DNA of 64,000 bases from NCBI GenBank assembly GCA_003254905.1, contig QANU01086973.1:18004-82003 (forward strand). The letters are read 5' to 3'. Within the stretch, counting starts at the first letter, position 1. Each line of letters starts with the position of its first letter. This document shows, piece by piece, positions 45,982 to 57,010 of the stretch. This DNA is from Nissolia schottii. Taxonomy: Eukaryota > Streptophyta > Magnoliopsida > Fabales > Fabaceae. A program made the translations under genes and the position numbers. A model generated the notes under the pieces. It did not search any database and was not told the origin of the DNA. It saw nothing but the letters and a program-made list of their open reading frames with translations.

Positions 45982-46958
45982 TTTCTGCTTGTCGAACAGT
46001 TTGTGTAAATAAACACAAAAGATTGTGCATCTATTTTGAAATATTTATGAAGGATAGAGAGTCTGTGTATGTTGTTATCAAATTTTAAAATTGATTGTTG
46101 TATATGTTGTCTATACACATATAAAAGTATGTGTATCATTGTTTAAAAGTTTGTGTAGTACTTCATAAATGTCTATGTTTATTTGTGCTTATGAGTGGTT
46201 CGAAACTTCTGAATGTTAGTTAAAGATTTGTGTAATTTTGTGTTAATGTTTGTGTTTTTATGTCAAAGAGTTTGTGTATGTTATTAGCAAATTTAGAAAG
46301 TGGTTGCTTGTTAGTTTGCATATATTTCACCATTATTTGCTTGTGTAAATCTCTTAAAAAAGTTTGTGTAGTCCAATTAAAAAAGTTTGTGTATAATTAA
46401 AATGATTCGTAGTTATGATTAATCTAAAAATTTTGAATAGTAGTTAATTATTTATGTAAGTTTGTGTTGATGTTTGTGATTTTACGTTCAAGAGTCTGTG
46501 TATATTATTACCAAATTTCGAAATCAGTTGATGTATATGTTGCTTATACACATGCAAAAGTTTGTGTATCATTGCTCAAAAGGTTGTGTATTACTTTGTA
46601 AATACTTGTGATTAGAGTAAGAGAAACAAGAAGAGAATAAGACAGAAAAGTAAAAAACTATTTTGGTTAGAGAGTGTGTAGAGATGCACGTGAGATGAGA
46701 TGAGGATCGCAGGATATATGAGAGAGAATGTGACAGTTATGAAATATAGAGTGAAGCCCGTTCCATATAAATAGTGTGGTGGTTGTACAGTGTACACCAA
46801 AAGTGGTGCACCCCTAGCGACACTCATTTTAAATATAGGAGTGATAATAAACAAAAGTTTAAAACAACTTTTAATTAGGCGCATTTTTGGACTATCAAAA
46901 TAGAACTAATAAAATGGGAGTTGAAATAGACAAAAAGGGTAATTTGAGATCGAGGGAG
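45982..46958. repeat. AT-rich flank with a tandem repeat of about 215 bp (46000-46615)
   Basis: Two to three diverged units are marked by GTCTGTGTATGTTGTTATCA (46061), GTTTGTGTATGTTATTAGCA (46270) and GTCTGTGTATATTATTACCA (46494). Each is followed by ATATGTTG and AAAAGTTTGTGTA words. From 46616 to 46958 the sequence is unassigned; it has CAGTGTACACCAAAAGTGGT and GATCGAGGGAGTA, words that resemble small DNA transposon ends. No gene is seen. Confidence 0.7.
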
Positions 46959-47124
46959 TATCAAAGCGGTAATGATTTTCTAACAACAAAAATGCATGTC
47001 ACCGTATAAGAATACAATGAGTGTAGGTTCCATAATAAATATAAATTTCAATTTGAAAACATCTCATCCGTCAAGCCTCTCTTTCTCTCACCAATTTGTA
47101 ACGGCAACAACAAAGGTTTGTAAC

Positions 47125-48745
47125 TGTTGAAAGCCTTTTTTGCAATAGTTTCACACTCTCGTCAATTTAATATATCCTTCTACAGCTTTCAGATTCACGA
47201 GGAATCCAATTGCAGTATAGACGGGTATAATCGTATCCACAGGGATTGTGTTTAAAACCAATATCTTGGAGTTGAATTATTTTAAGCTATGGGAAGTGTA
47301 TTAGTATTTTGCTAAGTAAATAAATGCTAAATAACTGCAAATAAAATAAAGAAAACAATAATGGAATAGAGTTTAGGCAGGTAAAGAAAGATGTTGGGAT
47401 CTTAGTGACAATATTTCTCAATGCAGCCATGTGACTTATGAGTCTTATTGATTTTATCGCCACCAGTTCTTAACTTAATCATCTTTCTCAAGCATGTTAA
47501 GTTCACAAGTTCCTTTATTAAGTTGTCAATGTCTTGCACAAACTCAACAAAGGACCTTGAAGTTAAAGCGGGTGTTAATGCGATTAGTTCTAGGTCTCCA
47601 GTTATGGCAGTTAAGAACTAAATGAATCGATCTAGGTCAAGCTCAAATAGTTGTAACTCTCGTTCACAATATTCAAGCATAAAATCAAGCTTATTCAAAG
47701 CACTATTGTTCTTAACCTGGTTTGTAACTTAACTAGCATAACTTTCGTTCATGTAAGCAAGTCTCAAGTTAAGAATCAAAGTACTAATAACAGCAAGCAT
47801 TAAGCACAAGATCATTCATTAAAATCATAAGACTCATAGAATCATAATCATAAGTACAATGGATACATTAAGAAAGAAAGCACATCAATCCCAACATAAA
47901 AGAAAGTTGGCTATCCATTGTCATGGATAGTTTACAGACTTACAGGGTTTTAGAGCAATGTTTGGTTGAGAAGAGTGGTGAAATGTCTCCACACCTCCAC
48001 CACGGTTCGCAACCGTTGACAATTCGGCAACACTTCCTCTTAAGGAAAGCTTCTAAACCCTAACTTTCTTTCTAAACCTAACCTAAGTAATGTATGGAAA
48101 GTGGAAAATGGAATTGGTATGGAGTGAATGAAGTGGGGGGATGGATGGATCCCTGAATGCCTCGGCCTCCCTCTATTTATAGGCAAAAGTTGGATGCCTT
48201 CGCTCAGCGGTTTTGATGGTTCCGCTGAGCGATTCTGGCCTTATCGCTGAGCGTCGGTGCCTTATCGCTGAGCGGTTGTACTTTTTTACGCGGAGTCATA
48301 AATGCTCGGCAGCTTTTCAGGGCGGCGCTGACGTGGCAGTACGGCGCCAGGCTGGCTCCAGCTGGCGCAATCATTGCGCCGCGTGCAAGTTGCTTGCCGA
48401 CATACATTCGCTCAGCGGTAAGGGTGTTTCCGCTGAGCGATGGTTCCGCGGACGCTGAGCGCTAAACCCTTCTCCGCGGAGCGAATCTGGTCTTACGCGC
48501 TGAGCGGACGTGCATCACCGCTGAGCGGTCTGGCTCTTATTTTCCTCTTTTAAGTTCTTTTCCTCAGCTTGCCATTTTTGCTCCATTCTTTATGGGATTC
48601 TTCTTAATTAGGCTGCTTGCATCCATCTTCAAAATATATTAGAAACCTACAAAATACGGGGATTAATTTAGATATTTCTTTAAAAACATAAGCGATTAAG
48701 TGCCATTTTGATAAGTTAAAAATCATGTAATTTGGACACTTATCA
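47125..48745 (-). mobile_element. 3' LTR of the minus-strand Athila (1,621 bp)
   Basis: TGTTGAAAGCC...GACACTTATCA on the plus strand. TATA (sense GCCTATAAATAG) is at 48173-48184. The GCTCAGCGG array is at 48200-48535, with an inverted-repeat stretch GGCGCCAGGCTGG / CCAGCTGGCGC inside it. Confidence 0.93.
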
Positions 48746-48758
48746 CTCCCCCTGACTT

Positions 48759-50479
48759 AAAACCTTGTTTGTCCTCAAACAAGAGGTAGAATTATTTTAC
48801 GAGGAATTAATGCTTATGAACACTCGGTTAATGCAATGAATTGACCTGTTTCAAATAGTTTAAGCTTAAGACTGTATGAACATCATAGAATAACCTGAGC
48901 AAGTCACATGCACAATTACTTGAATAGCATAGGCAAATCACACTATCCAATGTCTTTTCCACCAAGGAAATTATCATTATGCACACAATGGTCAGTGGAC
49001 CAATTTAGGGTGAGTGTTTCTCTCAATGTCACCATTGAATCACAACAATTTAAATTTGTTACCTGTCTCATCATTCAATGCAAGAGTATGGTCATGCAAG
49101 GATCACAAAGGACTTTTAAGGGTTGTAATGAGGCTAGGCTACAAAGGAAATTGGTTTTTCTGGTTATGCAAATGTTTTCCAATTAAGAGAGCATTGAAAA
49201 CCAACTTCTTGTTGTTACCTGTTTTCTTTTCAACCATTTTCTTTTTCACCCTTTTTCTTCTTGATTTTCTTTTGTCTTCTATCCCTTTTTCTTTTTCTTC
49301 TTTTTGTTTTGGGATAGAATGTGTTCTTTTGCACTTCTTGCTTTTGTTCCTTTTAGTTTAACTTTTGTACATCCCACTTCTACTCATCCTTGTCTCCCCC
49401 TGACTTTGATTTTTGCACATAATCCAATTTTGAATGCTCTCTTAATTCGGATATTAAGGGATAACATTGGTTTTCTTTTTAGGTTCGGGGATTATGAACA
49501 AGAATTTTCTCATGTTAGGCTCAACTGGGGTAACAAAGGATGTTCCTAAGTAAGGTCGGTTTTATTTGGCCAAGTGGGTTTAAATTCTAAAGAACAAAAT
49601 GCCTTGATCATCTCCTATTATTCCCATACAATTTGTCAAAATTAGAGACTCAAACAAATTCAATTGTGCAAAGCAATGGTGATTCTCTCTTCTCACTAAG
49701 TGTATGGGCTCACTCCTTCACATGGGTTAAGGTTTAATTTCCTTGATTTCGAAACATTTTCAAGGTTATGCTTATGCAAACAAGCAAAAATGCATAATGG
49801 CATGTTCATGGTATCTATGCATGTATTCACAAGGTCTATTATGGATACTTGAAACAAGTCAATTCATGATATATTCTTGTGTTCATGCACCAAACAAAGT
49901 AAAATAAACTACTACTTTGTTATTAAACAAACAAGTCTTAAGGACAAAAAGGGTATCCTAACTAAGAAAGGTAATTAAGGTGCTAAAAAGATTAGAATTG
50001 CTCCCTGTTATGGTGACTGTGTTCTCTTGATGTGACCTCGTCTTCCTTAATGCTTTAAATCCTGCAAAACAATTAGAGAACTCCTTTTTCAAGGATTGGT
50101 TAGCAATCATTCTATTTTCAATCCTTTTATTCCAATTGCAACCATTTTCACCATATTCACAAAAAGTTTATTTTAACACCTTATTATTAATACTTAACTA
50201 CTAGAATAATAAAACTCATAGAACTCTGGGTTGCCTCCCAGGAAGCGCTTGTTTAACGTCATTAGCTTGACGCCTGTCTTTAGCAAAGGTTAGCCAAATT
50301 CTTTATCCAGCGTAGTGCTGACCACCTTGGCTACCTCAAAAAGTCTTTGAAAAGTCCATCCTTCCTTCAGAAGTGAGGAGCTACTTATTTCATCCGCTCC
50401 TTTATCCTGCACAATTTCATACCTGAATTGAGAAGGTAGAGGTGGTAGCTCTAATTTCTTTTCTTCCTTTGGTCTAGCT
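48759..50479 (-). other. 3' non-coding region of the minus-strand Athila
   Basis: Homologous to 23116-25089 in reverse, including TTGCCTCCCAGGAAGCGCTT (50230) and a PPT-like 13-mer CTCCCCCTGACTT (49394-49406), 648 bp from the true PPT. The T-rich block 49200-49330 is the complement of the purine-rich block in the other copy. No gene. Confidence 0.82.
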
Positions 50480-51365
50480 TTAATTCTTGTTGAGGTCCTC
50501 TATTTCTACTTTTTCAGGAAGAATGGTTGGTGTGGAGTCAAGGTTTTGCAAGAATAGCTCTATCTCCTTTTCTTCATCTGCAGTGAATGGTGCTGGGTTA
50601 TCGGTTAATGCCATTTCCAACGGGTACACTACTTGAGGTCGCCGTTGTACTTGCATAACAACCTCATCAAGTACATCAAGGCTGAAATATTGTCCCTCAT
50701 CCTCTGGATGTTTCATTGCCTTAAACATATCTAACTGCACCTCATCCCTATGGACTCTGATCGTCAATTTTCCTTTGTCCATTCCCATTCTTGCAGTCCT
50801 CATGAAAGGTCTCCCAAGAATTAGGGGAACCTCGGTATCCTCTGAAATGTCAATCACAACAAAGTCAGCGGGGATTAAAAATTTATCGACCTTTACCAGT
50901 ACATCTTCCGCTACGCCGAGTGGATATTTGATCGATATGTCAGCTAACTGCAGAGACATCCTGGTTGGCTTTAATTCTAAATCACTTATTCTTTTAAGCA
51001 CAGACAGGGGCATCAGGCTAACACTAGCCCCAAGATCAATTAAAGCTTTCCCCACTGACACATTCCCAATTGTGACGGGAATAGTGACACTTCCAGGATC
51101 TGTCAATTTGTGGGGAATATAATTCTGGATGATGGGCACTGCAGTTTGCACCTAACTGCACTGTTTCCTCCTCTTGATATCTCCTTTTTTTGGTCAACAA
51201 CTCCTTCATAAACTTGGCATAGGAGGGCATTTGCTCCAGTGCTTCGGCAAATGGAATATTGATTTGTAATCTTTTGAAAATGTCCATAAACCTAGCAAAC
51301 TGCCTCTCTTTGTCAAGTTTTGAGGGATTTTTTGGATAGGAAAGTGATTTTTCTTTGATCGACAT
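50480..51365 (-). pseudogene. pol: Athila protease (retropepsin-like), with linker
   Basis: 51365-51154 encodes the linker typical of Athila proteins (RQFARFMDIFKRLQINIPFA, KFMKELLTKKRR). A frameshift near 51150 leads to a 223-codon frame ending at 50480. It has the aspartic-protease site ALIDLGASVSLMP (catalytic Asp at residue 39) and a later LILGRPFM motif near residue 110, the usual second landmark of this family. The frame continues past the protease and ends at VEIEDLNKN, where the reverse transcriptase should begin. The enzyme would cleave the Gag-Pol precursor. The protease core looks intact, but it is cut off from gag by frameshifts. Confidence 0.88.
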
Positions 51366-51376
51366 CTTTTCTTTTT

Positions 51377-52991
51377 CTACTTCCTCCTCCTCTTTCTTTT
51401 TATCTTTCTTTTTTCTTTTTCATTTTCTTTATTTTTATTATTTTTTTCTTTTTCCTCTTCCTCTACTTCTTCTTCTCTTTCTTTTCCAACTCTCTCAATT
51501 TTTTCAACTTCACCCTTTTTACCAACATTCTCCTTAACAACGTCAGATCTCGGCAGTTTGCCACTGCGTGTCAAGACTGCCTTGCATGACTCCTTCGGGT
51601 TGGGCTCTGTGTTGGCAGAGAAGGCTCCCCTTCTGATTTCGGCCATTTCCTTTGCAAGCTGGCCTACCTGAATCTCCAAATTCTTAATCGAAGCATCGGT
51701 ATTTTTCTGGGTCGCCATGGACATCTGCATGAACTGTGTCAAGGTGTCCTCTAGTGTGGAATTGGGTGGTTGATTTTGATGAGTTGGAATTTGGTGTGGG
51801 GATGGAAATTGCTGGTTTTGATAGGGAAGTGGCACTCTATTGGATGAGCCTGCCTCTTGCCTCCAAGGTTGATAATTTTGATTCCTTGGAAATTGCTGGT
51901 ATGGCCTCTGTTGATTATTAACAAATTGTGCTTCCTCTTCCCTGCACTCACAATAGCCAGTGGGATGATCACCAAAACAAAATTCACATTGCATTACCTG
52001 GTGTCTTCTTGATGACTGGCTCTCCTTCAACTGCTTTGGCAACTCATTCAACGTTTTCTTCATTTCATCTAATTGTTGTTGAAGTTGCCTATTTTGGGCT
52101 AGGATGGCATCATTTGTGCCCAGTTCTATCATGCCTCCTCTCCTGGCTGGGTTTCTGTTATATTGCCCTTGCTGATCTCTTAGCGCCATGGATTCGATGA
52201 TTGTTATGGCCTCGTCTGGTGTTTTGGACATTATTTGTCCACCAGCCACTGCATCCAACATAAGCTTATGCTGTTGTTGCAGGCCATTTCTAAAAATGTG
52301 GATTTGAGTTCTGGCATCAAAACCATGGTTCGGGCACCTTCTCAACATTGATTTGTACCGCTCCCACGCCTCACACAGGATTTCGTTTGGTGCCTGCACA
52401 AAGGTAGAGATAGCAGTTTTTAAATCCATAAATTTTGGTTGAGAAAAGTACTTCGAGCAAAATCTTTCTTCTAGCTGGTCCCAGTTGGAGAGGACAGTTT
52501 GGGGTTGGTCTAGTAGCCATTCTTTTGCCTTTCCTATTAGGGTTAACGGGAACAACCTCAGGAAAATAGCTTCTTCTTCGGCTTCTGACATAGCCGCCGC
52601 TCCGCACAACTCATAGAATTTTGTGAGATGAGCGTACGGGTCTTCATGATCTAAGCCTGCAAAAGGATTAGCGTGCATTAATTGTACCAAACCTGGTTGC
52701 AGTTGAGGCATTTGTTGTGTCCCCGTTGTTCGTCCCATGCGAATGATATTTCATGGGGTGAAGTTGACAAAGCCTTGGCTTTGTCTTGTTCCAGCCAGCA
52801 GTTCCTCCTCTAGTTTCTGCCCTCGTGTCTTGATTTGAAGAAGATGATGAAGATGAAGATGAGAAAATTTCTTGTTCTTCCACCGCCTCTGCTAGAGCTT
52901 GAGCTCTCCTTGTGTTGCGTCGATTCCTCCTAGCGGTCGCTTCTATTTCTAGATCAAATAGAAGTTGATCTGCAGAAGTTTTCTTTCGCAT
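51377..52991 (-). pseudogene. gag: Athila gag
   Basis: The start is ATG at 52991 (MRKKTSADQLLFDLEIEAT), aligned with the TTG at 18495 of the other copy. After a serine-rich stretch the frame shifts (about 52800), and a TGA sits where the other copy has arginine (TPRNIIKM). From 52738 a frame of 453 codons holds the gag domain (FAGLDHEDPYAHLTKFYELC, LIGKAKEWLLDQP, HIFRNGLQQQHKLMLDAV), a zinc knuckle CEFCFGDHPTGYC near residue 250 with all ligands present (C-x2-C-x3-H-x4-C), a helical SIKNLEIQVGQLAKEMAEI and a lysine/glutamate-rich tail ending at 51377. It forms the particle that packages element RNA. Apart from the N-terminal break it is nearly complete. Confidence 0.93.
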
Positions 52992-53108
52992 ACACCAAGA
53001 TAGCAAAGTCTTTGCAAAGGGGTTAGAACAATAACAGAAAAATGCTAATTACAATATTTACAAAAGCTTAAAATATCCACTCAAGATAGTGTTTTAAATT
53101 GGCACAAT

Positions 53109-53127
53109 GCCCGGCAACGGCGCCAAA
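53109..53127 (-). promoter_or_regulatory. Primer-binding site of the minus-strand Athila
   Basis: Minus-strand TTGGCGCCGTTGCCGGGC, three bases from the 5' LTR. It matches the site at 26696-26713 except for its last bases. Confidence 0.88.
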
Positions 53128-53129
53128 AT

Positions 53130-54755
53130 TGTCGAAAGCCTTTTTTGCAATAGTTTCACACTCTCGTCAATTTAATATATCCTTCTACAGCTTTCAGATT
53201 CATGAGGAATCCAATTGCAGTATAGACGGGTATAATCATATCCACAGGGATTGTGTTTAAAACCAATATCTTGGAGTTGAACTATTTTAAGCTATGGAAA
53301 TGTATTGGTATTTTGCTAAGTAAATAAATGATAAATAACTGCAAATAAAATTAAGCAAACAATAATGGAATAGAGTTTAGGCAGGTAAAGAAAGATGTTG
53401 GGATCTTAGTGACAATATTTCTCAATGCAGCCATGTGACTTATGAGTCTTATTGATTTTATCGCCACCAGTTCTTAACTTAATCATCTTTCTCAAGCATG
53501 TTAAGTTCACAAGTTCCTTTATTAAGTTGTCAATGTCTTGCACAAACTCAACAAAGTACCTTGAAGTTAAAGCGGGTGTTAATGCGATTAGTTCTAAATC
53601 TCCAGTTATGGCAGTTAAGAACTAAATGAATTGATCTAGGTCAAGCTCAAATAGTTGTAACTTTCGTTCACAATATTCAAACATAAAATCGAGCTTATTC
53701 AAAGCACTATTGTTCTTAACCTGGTTTGTAACTTAACTAGCATAACTCTCGTTCATGTAAGCAAGTCTCAAGTTAAGAATCAAAAGTACTAACAACAGCA
53801 AGCATTAAGCACAAGATCATTCATTAAAATCATAAGACTTCATAGAATCATAAACATAAGTTACAATGGATACATTAAGAAATAAAGCACATCAATCCCA
53901 ACATAAAAGAAAGTTAGCTATCCATTGTCATGGATAGTTTACAGACTTACAGGGTTTTAGAGCAATGGTTGGTTGAGAAGAGTGGTGAAATGTCTCCACA
54001 CCTCCACCACGGTTCGCAACCGTTGACAATTCGGCAGCACTTCCTCTTAAAGGAAAGCTTCTAAACCCTAACTTTCTTTCTAAACCTAACCTAAGTAATG
54101 TATGGAAAGTGTAAAATGGAAGTGGTATGGAGTGAATGAAGTGGGGGAGATGGATGGATGCCTGAATGCCTCGGCCTCCCTCTATTTATAGGCAAAAGTT
54201 GGATGCCTTCGCTCAGCAATTTTGATGGTTCCGCTGAGCGATTCTGGCCTTATCGCTGAGCGTCGGTGCCTTATCGCTGAGCGGTTGTACTTTTTTACGC
54301 GGAGTCATAAATGCTCGGCAGCTTTTCAGGGCGGCGCTGACGTGGCAGTACGGCGCCAGGCTGGCTCCAGCTGGCGCAATCATTGTGCCGCGTGCAAGTT
54401 GCTTGCCGACATACACTCGCTCAGCGGTAAGGGTGTTTCCGCTGAGCGATGGTTCCGCGGACGCTGAGTGCTAAACCCTTCTCCGCGGAGCGAAGCTAGT
54501 CTTACGCGCTGAGCGGACTTGCAGCACCGCTGAGCGGTCTGGCTCTTATTTTCCTCTTTTAAGTTCTTTTCCTCAGCTTGCCATTTTTGCTCCATTCTTT
54601 AGGGGATTCTTCTTAATTAGGCTGCTTGCATCCATCTTTCAAAATATTTTAGAGACCTACAAAATAAGGGGATTAAGTTAGATATTTCTTTAAAAACATA
54701 AGCGATTAAGTGCCATTTTGATAGGTTAAAAATCATGTAATTTGGACACTTAACA
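53130..54755 (-). mobile_element. 5' LTR of the minus-strand Athila (1,626 bp)
   Basis: TGTCGAAAGCC...GACACTTAACA on the plus strand. It matches 47125-48745 almost throughout. TATA is at about 54182-54193 and the GCTCAGCG array at 54210-54545. Confidence 0.93.
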
Positions 54756-54760
54756 GTAAC

Positions 54761-55380
54761 CTTGTTCAATCAAGTTTGTAATTAAAAAGTATATTTTTAT
54801 GGGAGTGTGTGCATGTGAAACAAAAGAAAGAGAGAGTGTGTTGTCAGTGGAGCAAATAAAAAGAGAGAGTTACGTCAAATTAAATAAAGTTTGTAACTCA
54901 TAATAATAGTTTGCAACGCCAACAACAAAAGTTTGTAACCAAAACGTGCATTTTACGAGAATGCATGGAAGTGGAGCAGAAGAGAGAAAGTGACTTCAGT
55001 TTGTAACTCAAATTAATAGTTTGTTATAAAAGCAATAAAAGTTTGTAATTTTGTTCAATCAAGTTTGTAACCAAAAAGAATGTTTACGGAAAAACGTGCG
55101 AGTATATTAGAAGAGAAAATGACTTCAATTCGTAACTCATGATAATAGTTTGTAAGAAAAATAACAAAATTTTATAACTTTGTTCAATTAAGTTTGTAGC
55201 CAAAAAGTACATTTATGGGAAAACATGTGAGTATAGTAGAAGAGAGAGAGGGTGACTTGACTAGCTACACACTCTTCTCTTCTACTCCAATTGCACACAT
55301 TCTCATAAAAGAATGTACTTTTTCGTTACAGACTTAATTAAACAAAGTTATAAACATTTATTGTGACCATTATAAACTAG
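54761..55380. repeat. Degenerate tandem repeat of about 130-157 bp inside the TIR element
   Basis: GTTTGTAA(C/T)(C/T)AAAA recurs at 54774, 54931, 55063 and 55192. Each copy is followed by ATGGGA- or ACGGGA-like words, GAGAGAG, GTGACTTCA and AATAGTTTGT. The short left arm (47101-47124, ACAAAGGTTTGTAAC) is part of the same repeat, so the array was cut by the Athila. Confidence 0.78.
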
Positions 55381-55511
55381 TAAGAGAGGAGACTTGACAG
55401 ATGTGATATTTTTAAATTGAATTTTATGTTTATTGTGAGACTCACACTCATTATATTTTTATAGGGTGACACGTATTTTGGTTGTTAGAAAATCATTATC
55501 AATATCAAAGT

Positions 55512-57010
55512 ATCAATGGACATTCCCATTAATTACATGAGTAATGTTTGGACCTCTAACTCATTCTCCTAAACTTTTCTTTTACTATTAAATGAAGTTA
55601 GAAGGTAAATACATTTAATGTCTCACAATTTTAAAAAATATACATTTTTTACATCATTAATAATTAAAAAAAATTATGTAAAAGAATAAAATAGGAGGCC
55701 CAAGTATAAGTCTTAGGTAAACACAATAGTTTTTCGTTCTGGGAGGTTGAAGATATTCCTACCCCCTAGTTACAAGTAACGACTGGAACTGGTCAAAGAT
55801 TTTGACTTGGAAAGCAGTGCCGGTGGAAGGCTATGGTTATAGCTAAGCTGACAATATGTCTGAGATTTACTTGGAGCATCGTGCTGCTACGTTTTCAGCC
55901 ACACCCGCGCATGAGCAATGATTGAGGTCCCCCTTTGGTTTGCTCATCGCGAAACATAATGGGACACCAACACGAGAGTTTGGGGACCCTTCCCTCCTTC
56001 CCCCCCCTCTCTTCACTTTCTTCTTCTCTTCAACGCTTCCACACACATACATGGACAGGAACTTCTCTGTTCCCATTAACTCCACCTCCTGCTCTAACTT
56101 GCACCTTGAACTCTTAACTTTGAAGCTTAATTTGTTTGGTTTTGTTTTCTTCCTTCGAATGAATACGACTGAGGCCCCGTGTGTCAGTTCATACACATCG
56201 TTTGTGTCAAAGACATAAAAGATCGGTAGTTGATTGGGGCTGCTAATAAGCTCTGTAACTTAGTGTAGAGTGTGGACCATGCCATTATTGGAGTTAAATG
56301 CTCTTACTGCAGATGGCACACTGAGATAAGTATATGGGATTCTTTCTTTGGGCTACACATTATTCAAGTGGATCAAGTCAAATAACCAGTACTGTATCCT
56401 TCTTCAATGTAAATGCTACTATATCTATGCACCCGAGACTCTATTCCTCTATATACTCCGTCTCTATCAGTATTTTTGGTTTGCGCAATGCATTAATTGT
56501 ACTATTAACTCTCAACTTCAAAGTAATAAAGGCTACAACGATTACAAGATTTTATGCTTGAAATAATTAATTATCCAATAAGGAGTATAATTAATTTGAG
56601 GATCTCATACCAGGGTTGGTTACAAGTTGCAAACTGTTTTCAATTCCACATGGGCTGCATGGATCGAGTTTTCCTCCTACCAGTTACTACGACTACAGCT
56701 AGACCGCGCTTAACAAAGCCGTACACAGTATCGTTATGGCATGCGCGTTTGTCCTTTCCCTGCAAATGGAATATAAATGCCACGGACATGGAACACTATT
56801 CAAATGCCATTTTTCCATCTTTGATAGTGCCATCATAAGTCTAACGCACGTGGTGTGGCGTAAAAGCTCAGTGTTAATGGACCCGTTTGGATAATCTCCA
56901 AAGTGAAATTAGAATCAAAAGCAGAACTACAAATCATGGTTTTTCATTCGGTGTGACCTTCTCAATGGGTAAATAATCCATACTACTTAATTTATTTATT
57001 TTTGATAATT
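55512..57010. other. Unassigned, possibly low-copy sequence
   Basis: No retroelement landmark is visible. 55920-56220 has more balanced base composition and a frame of 98 codons (55922-56218), but no recognisable domain and no codon evidence. A short TATACTCC...GGAGTATA segment (56451-56590) might be a small TIR element. No gene can be called. Confidence 0.5.

Larger units (their letters stand above)
47125..54755 (-). mobile_element. Athila-type element with gag and protease only (7.6 kb)
   Basis: Two LTRs (47125-48745 and 53130-54755), a PBS next to the right LTR (CCGGCAACGGCGCCA at 53111-53125) and a PPT next to the left one (CTCCCCCTGACTT, 48746-48758) give minus orientation. Inside are gag and an aspartic protease; RT, RNase H and integrase are missing. 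The LTRs are nearly identical, so the insertion is recent. Confidence 0.95.
47120..54760. repeat. TSD gtaac pair flanking the minus-strand Athila
   Basis: GTAAC at 47120-47124 and 54756-54760. Confidence 0.94.
46968..55500. mobile_element. Terminal-inverted-repeat DNA transposon (Mutator-like?), split by an Athila copy
   Basis: The left end 46968-47100 (GGTAATGATTTTCTAACAAC) is the inverted match of the right end 55390-55500 (GTTGTTAGAAAATCATTATC) over about 110-130 bp. TATCAAAGC (46959-46967) and TATCAAAGT (55503-55511) could be a 9-bp TSD with one mismatch and a 2-bp end offset. Long TIRs and a 9-bp TSD suggest Mutator-like. Without the Athila (47125-54760) the element is about 0.9 kb and has no transposase, so it is non-autonomous. 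Confidence 0.7.

Noticed and set aside
46801..46958. GTGTACACC and GAGGGAGTA words as ends of a Stowaway or hAT element
   Set aside because: No matching second end with a TSD could be located in the window.
55922..56218. Candidate host exon (98 codons) in the unassigned region
   Set aside because: No homology recognised, overlapping frames of similar length, no splice structure or coding bias that I can defend.
56451..56590. Possible small TIR element with TATACTCC ends
   Set aside because: Only about 8 bp of inverted repeat and a TA flank that could be chance.
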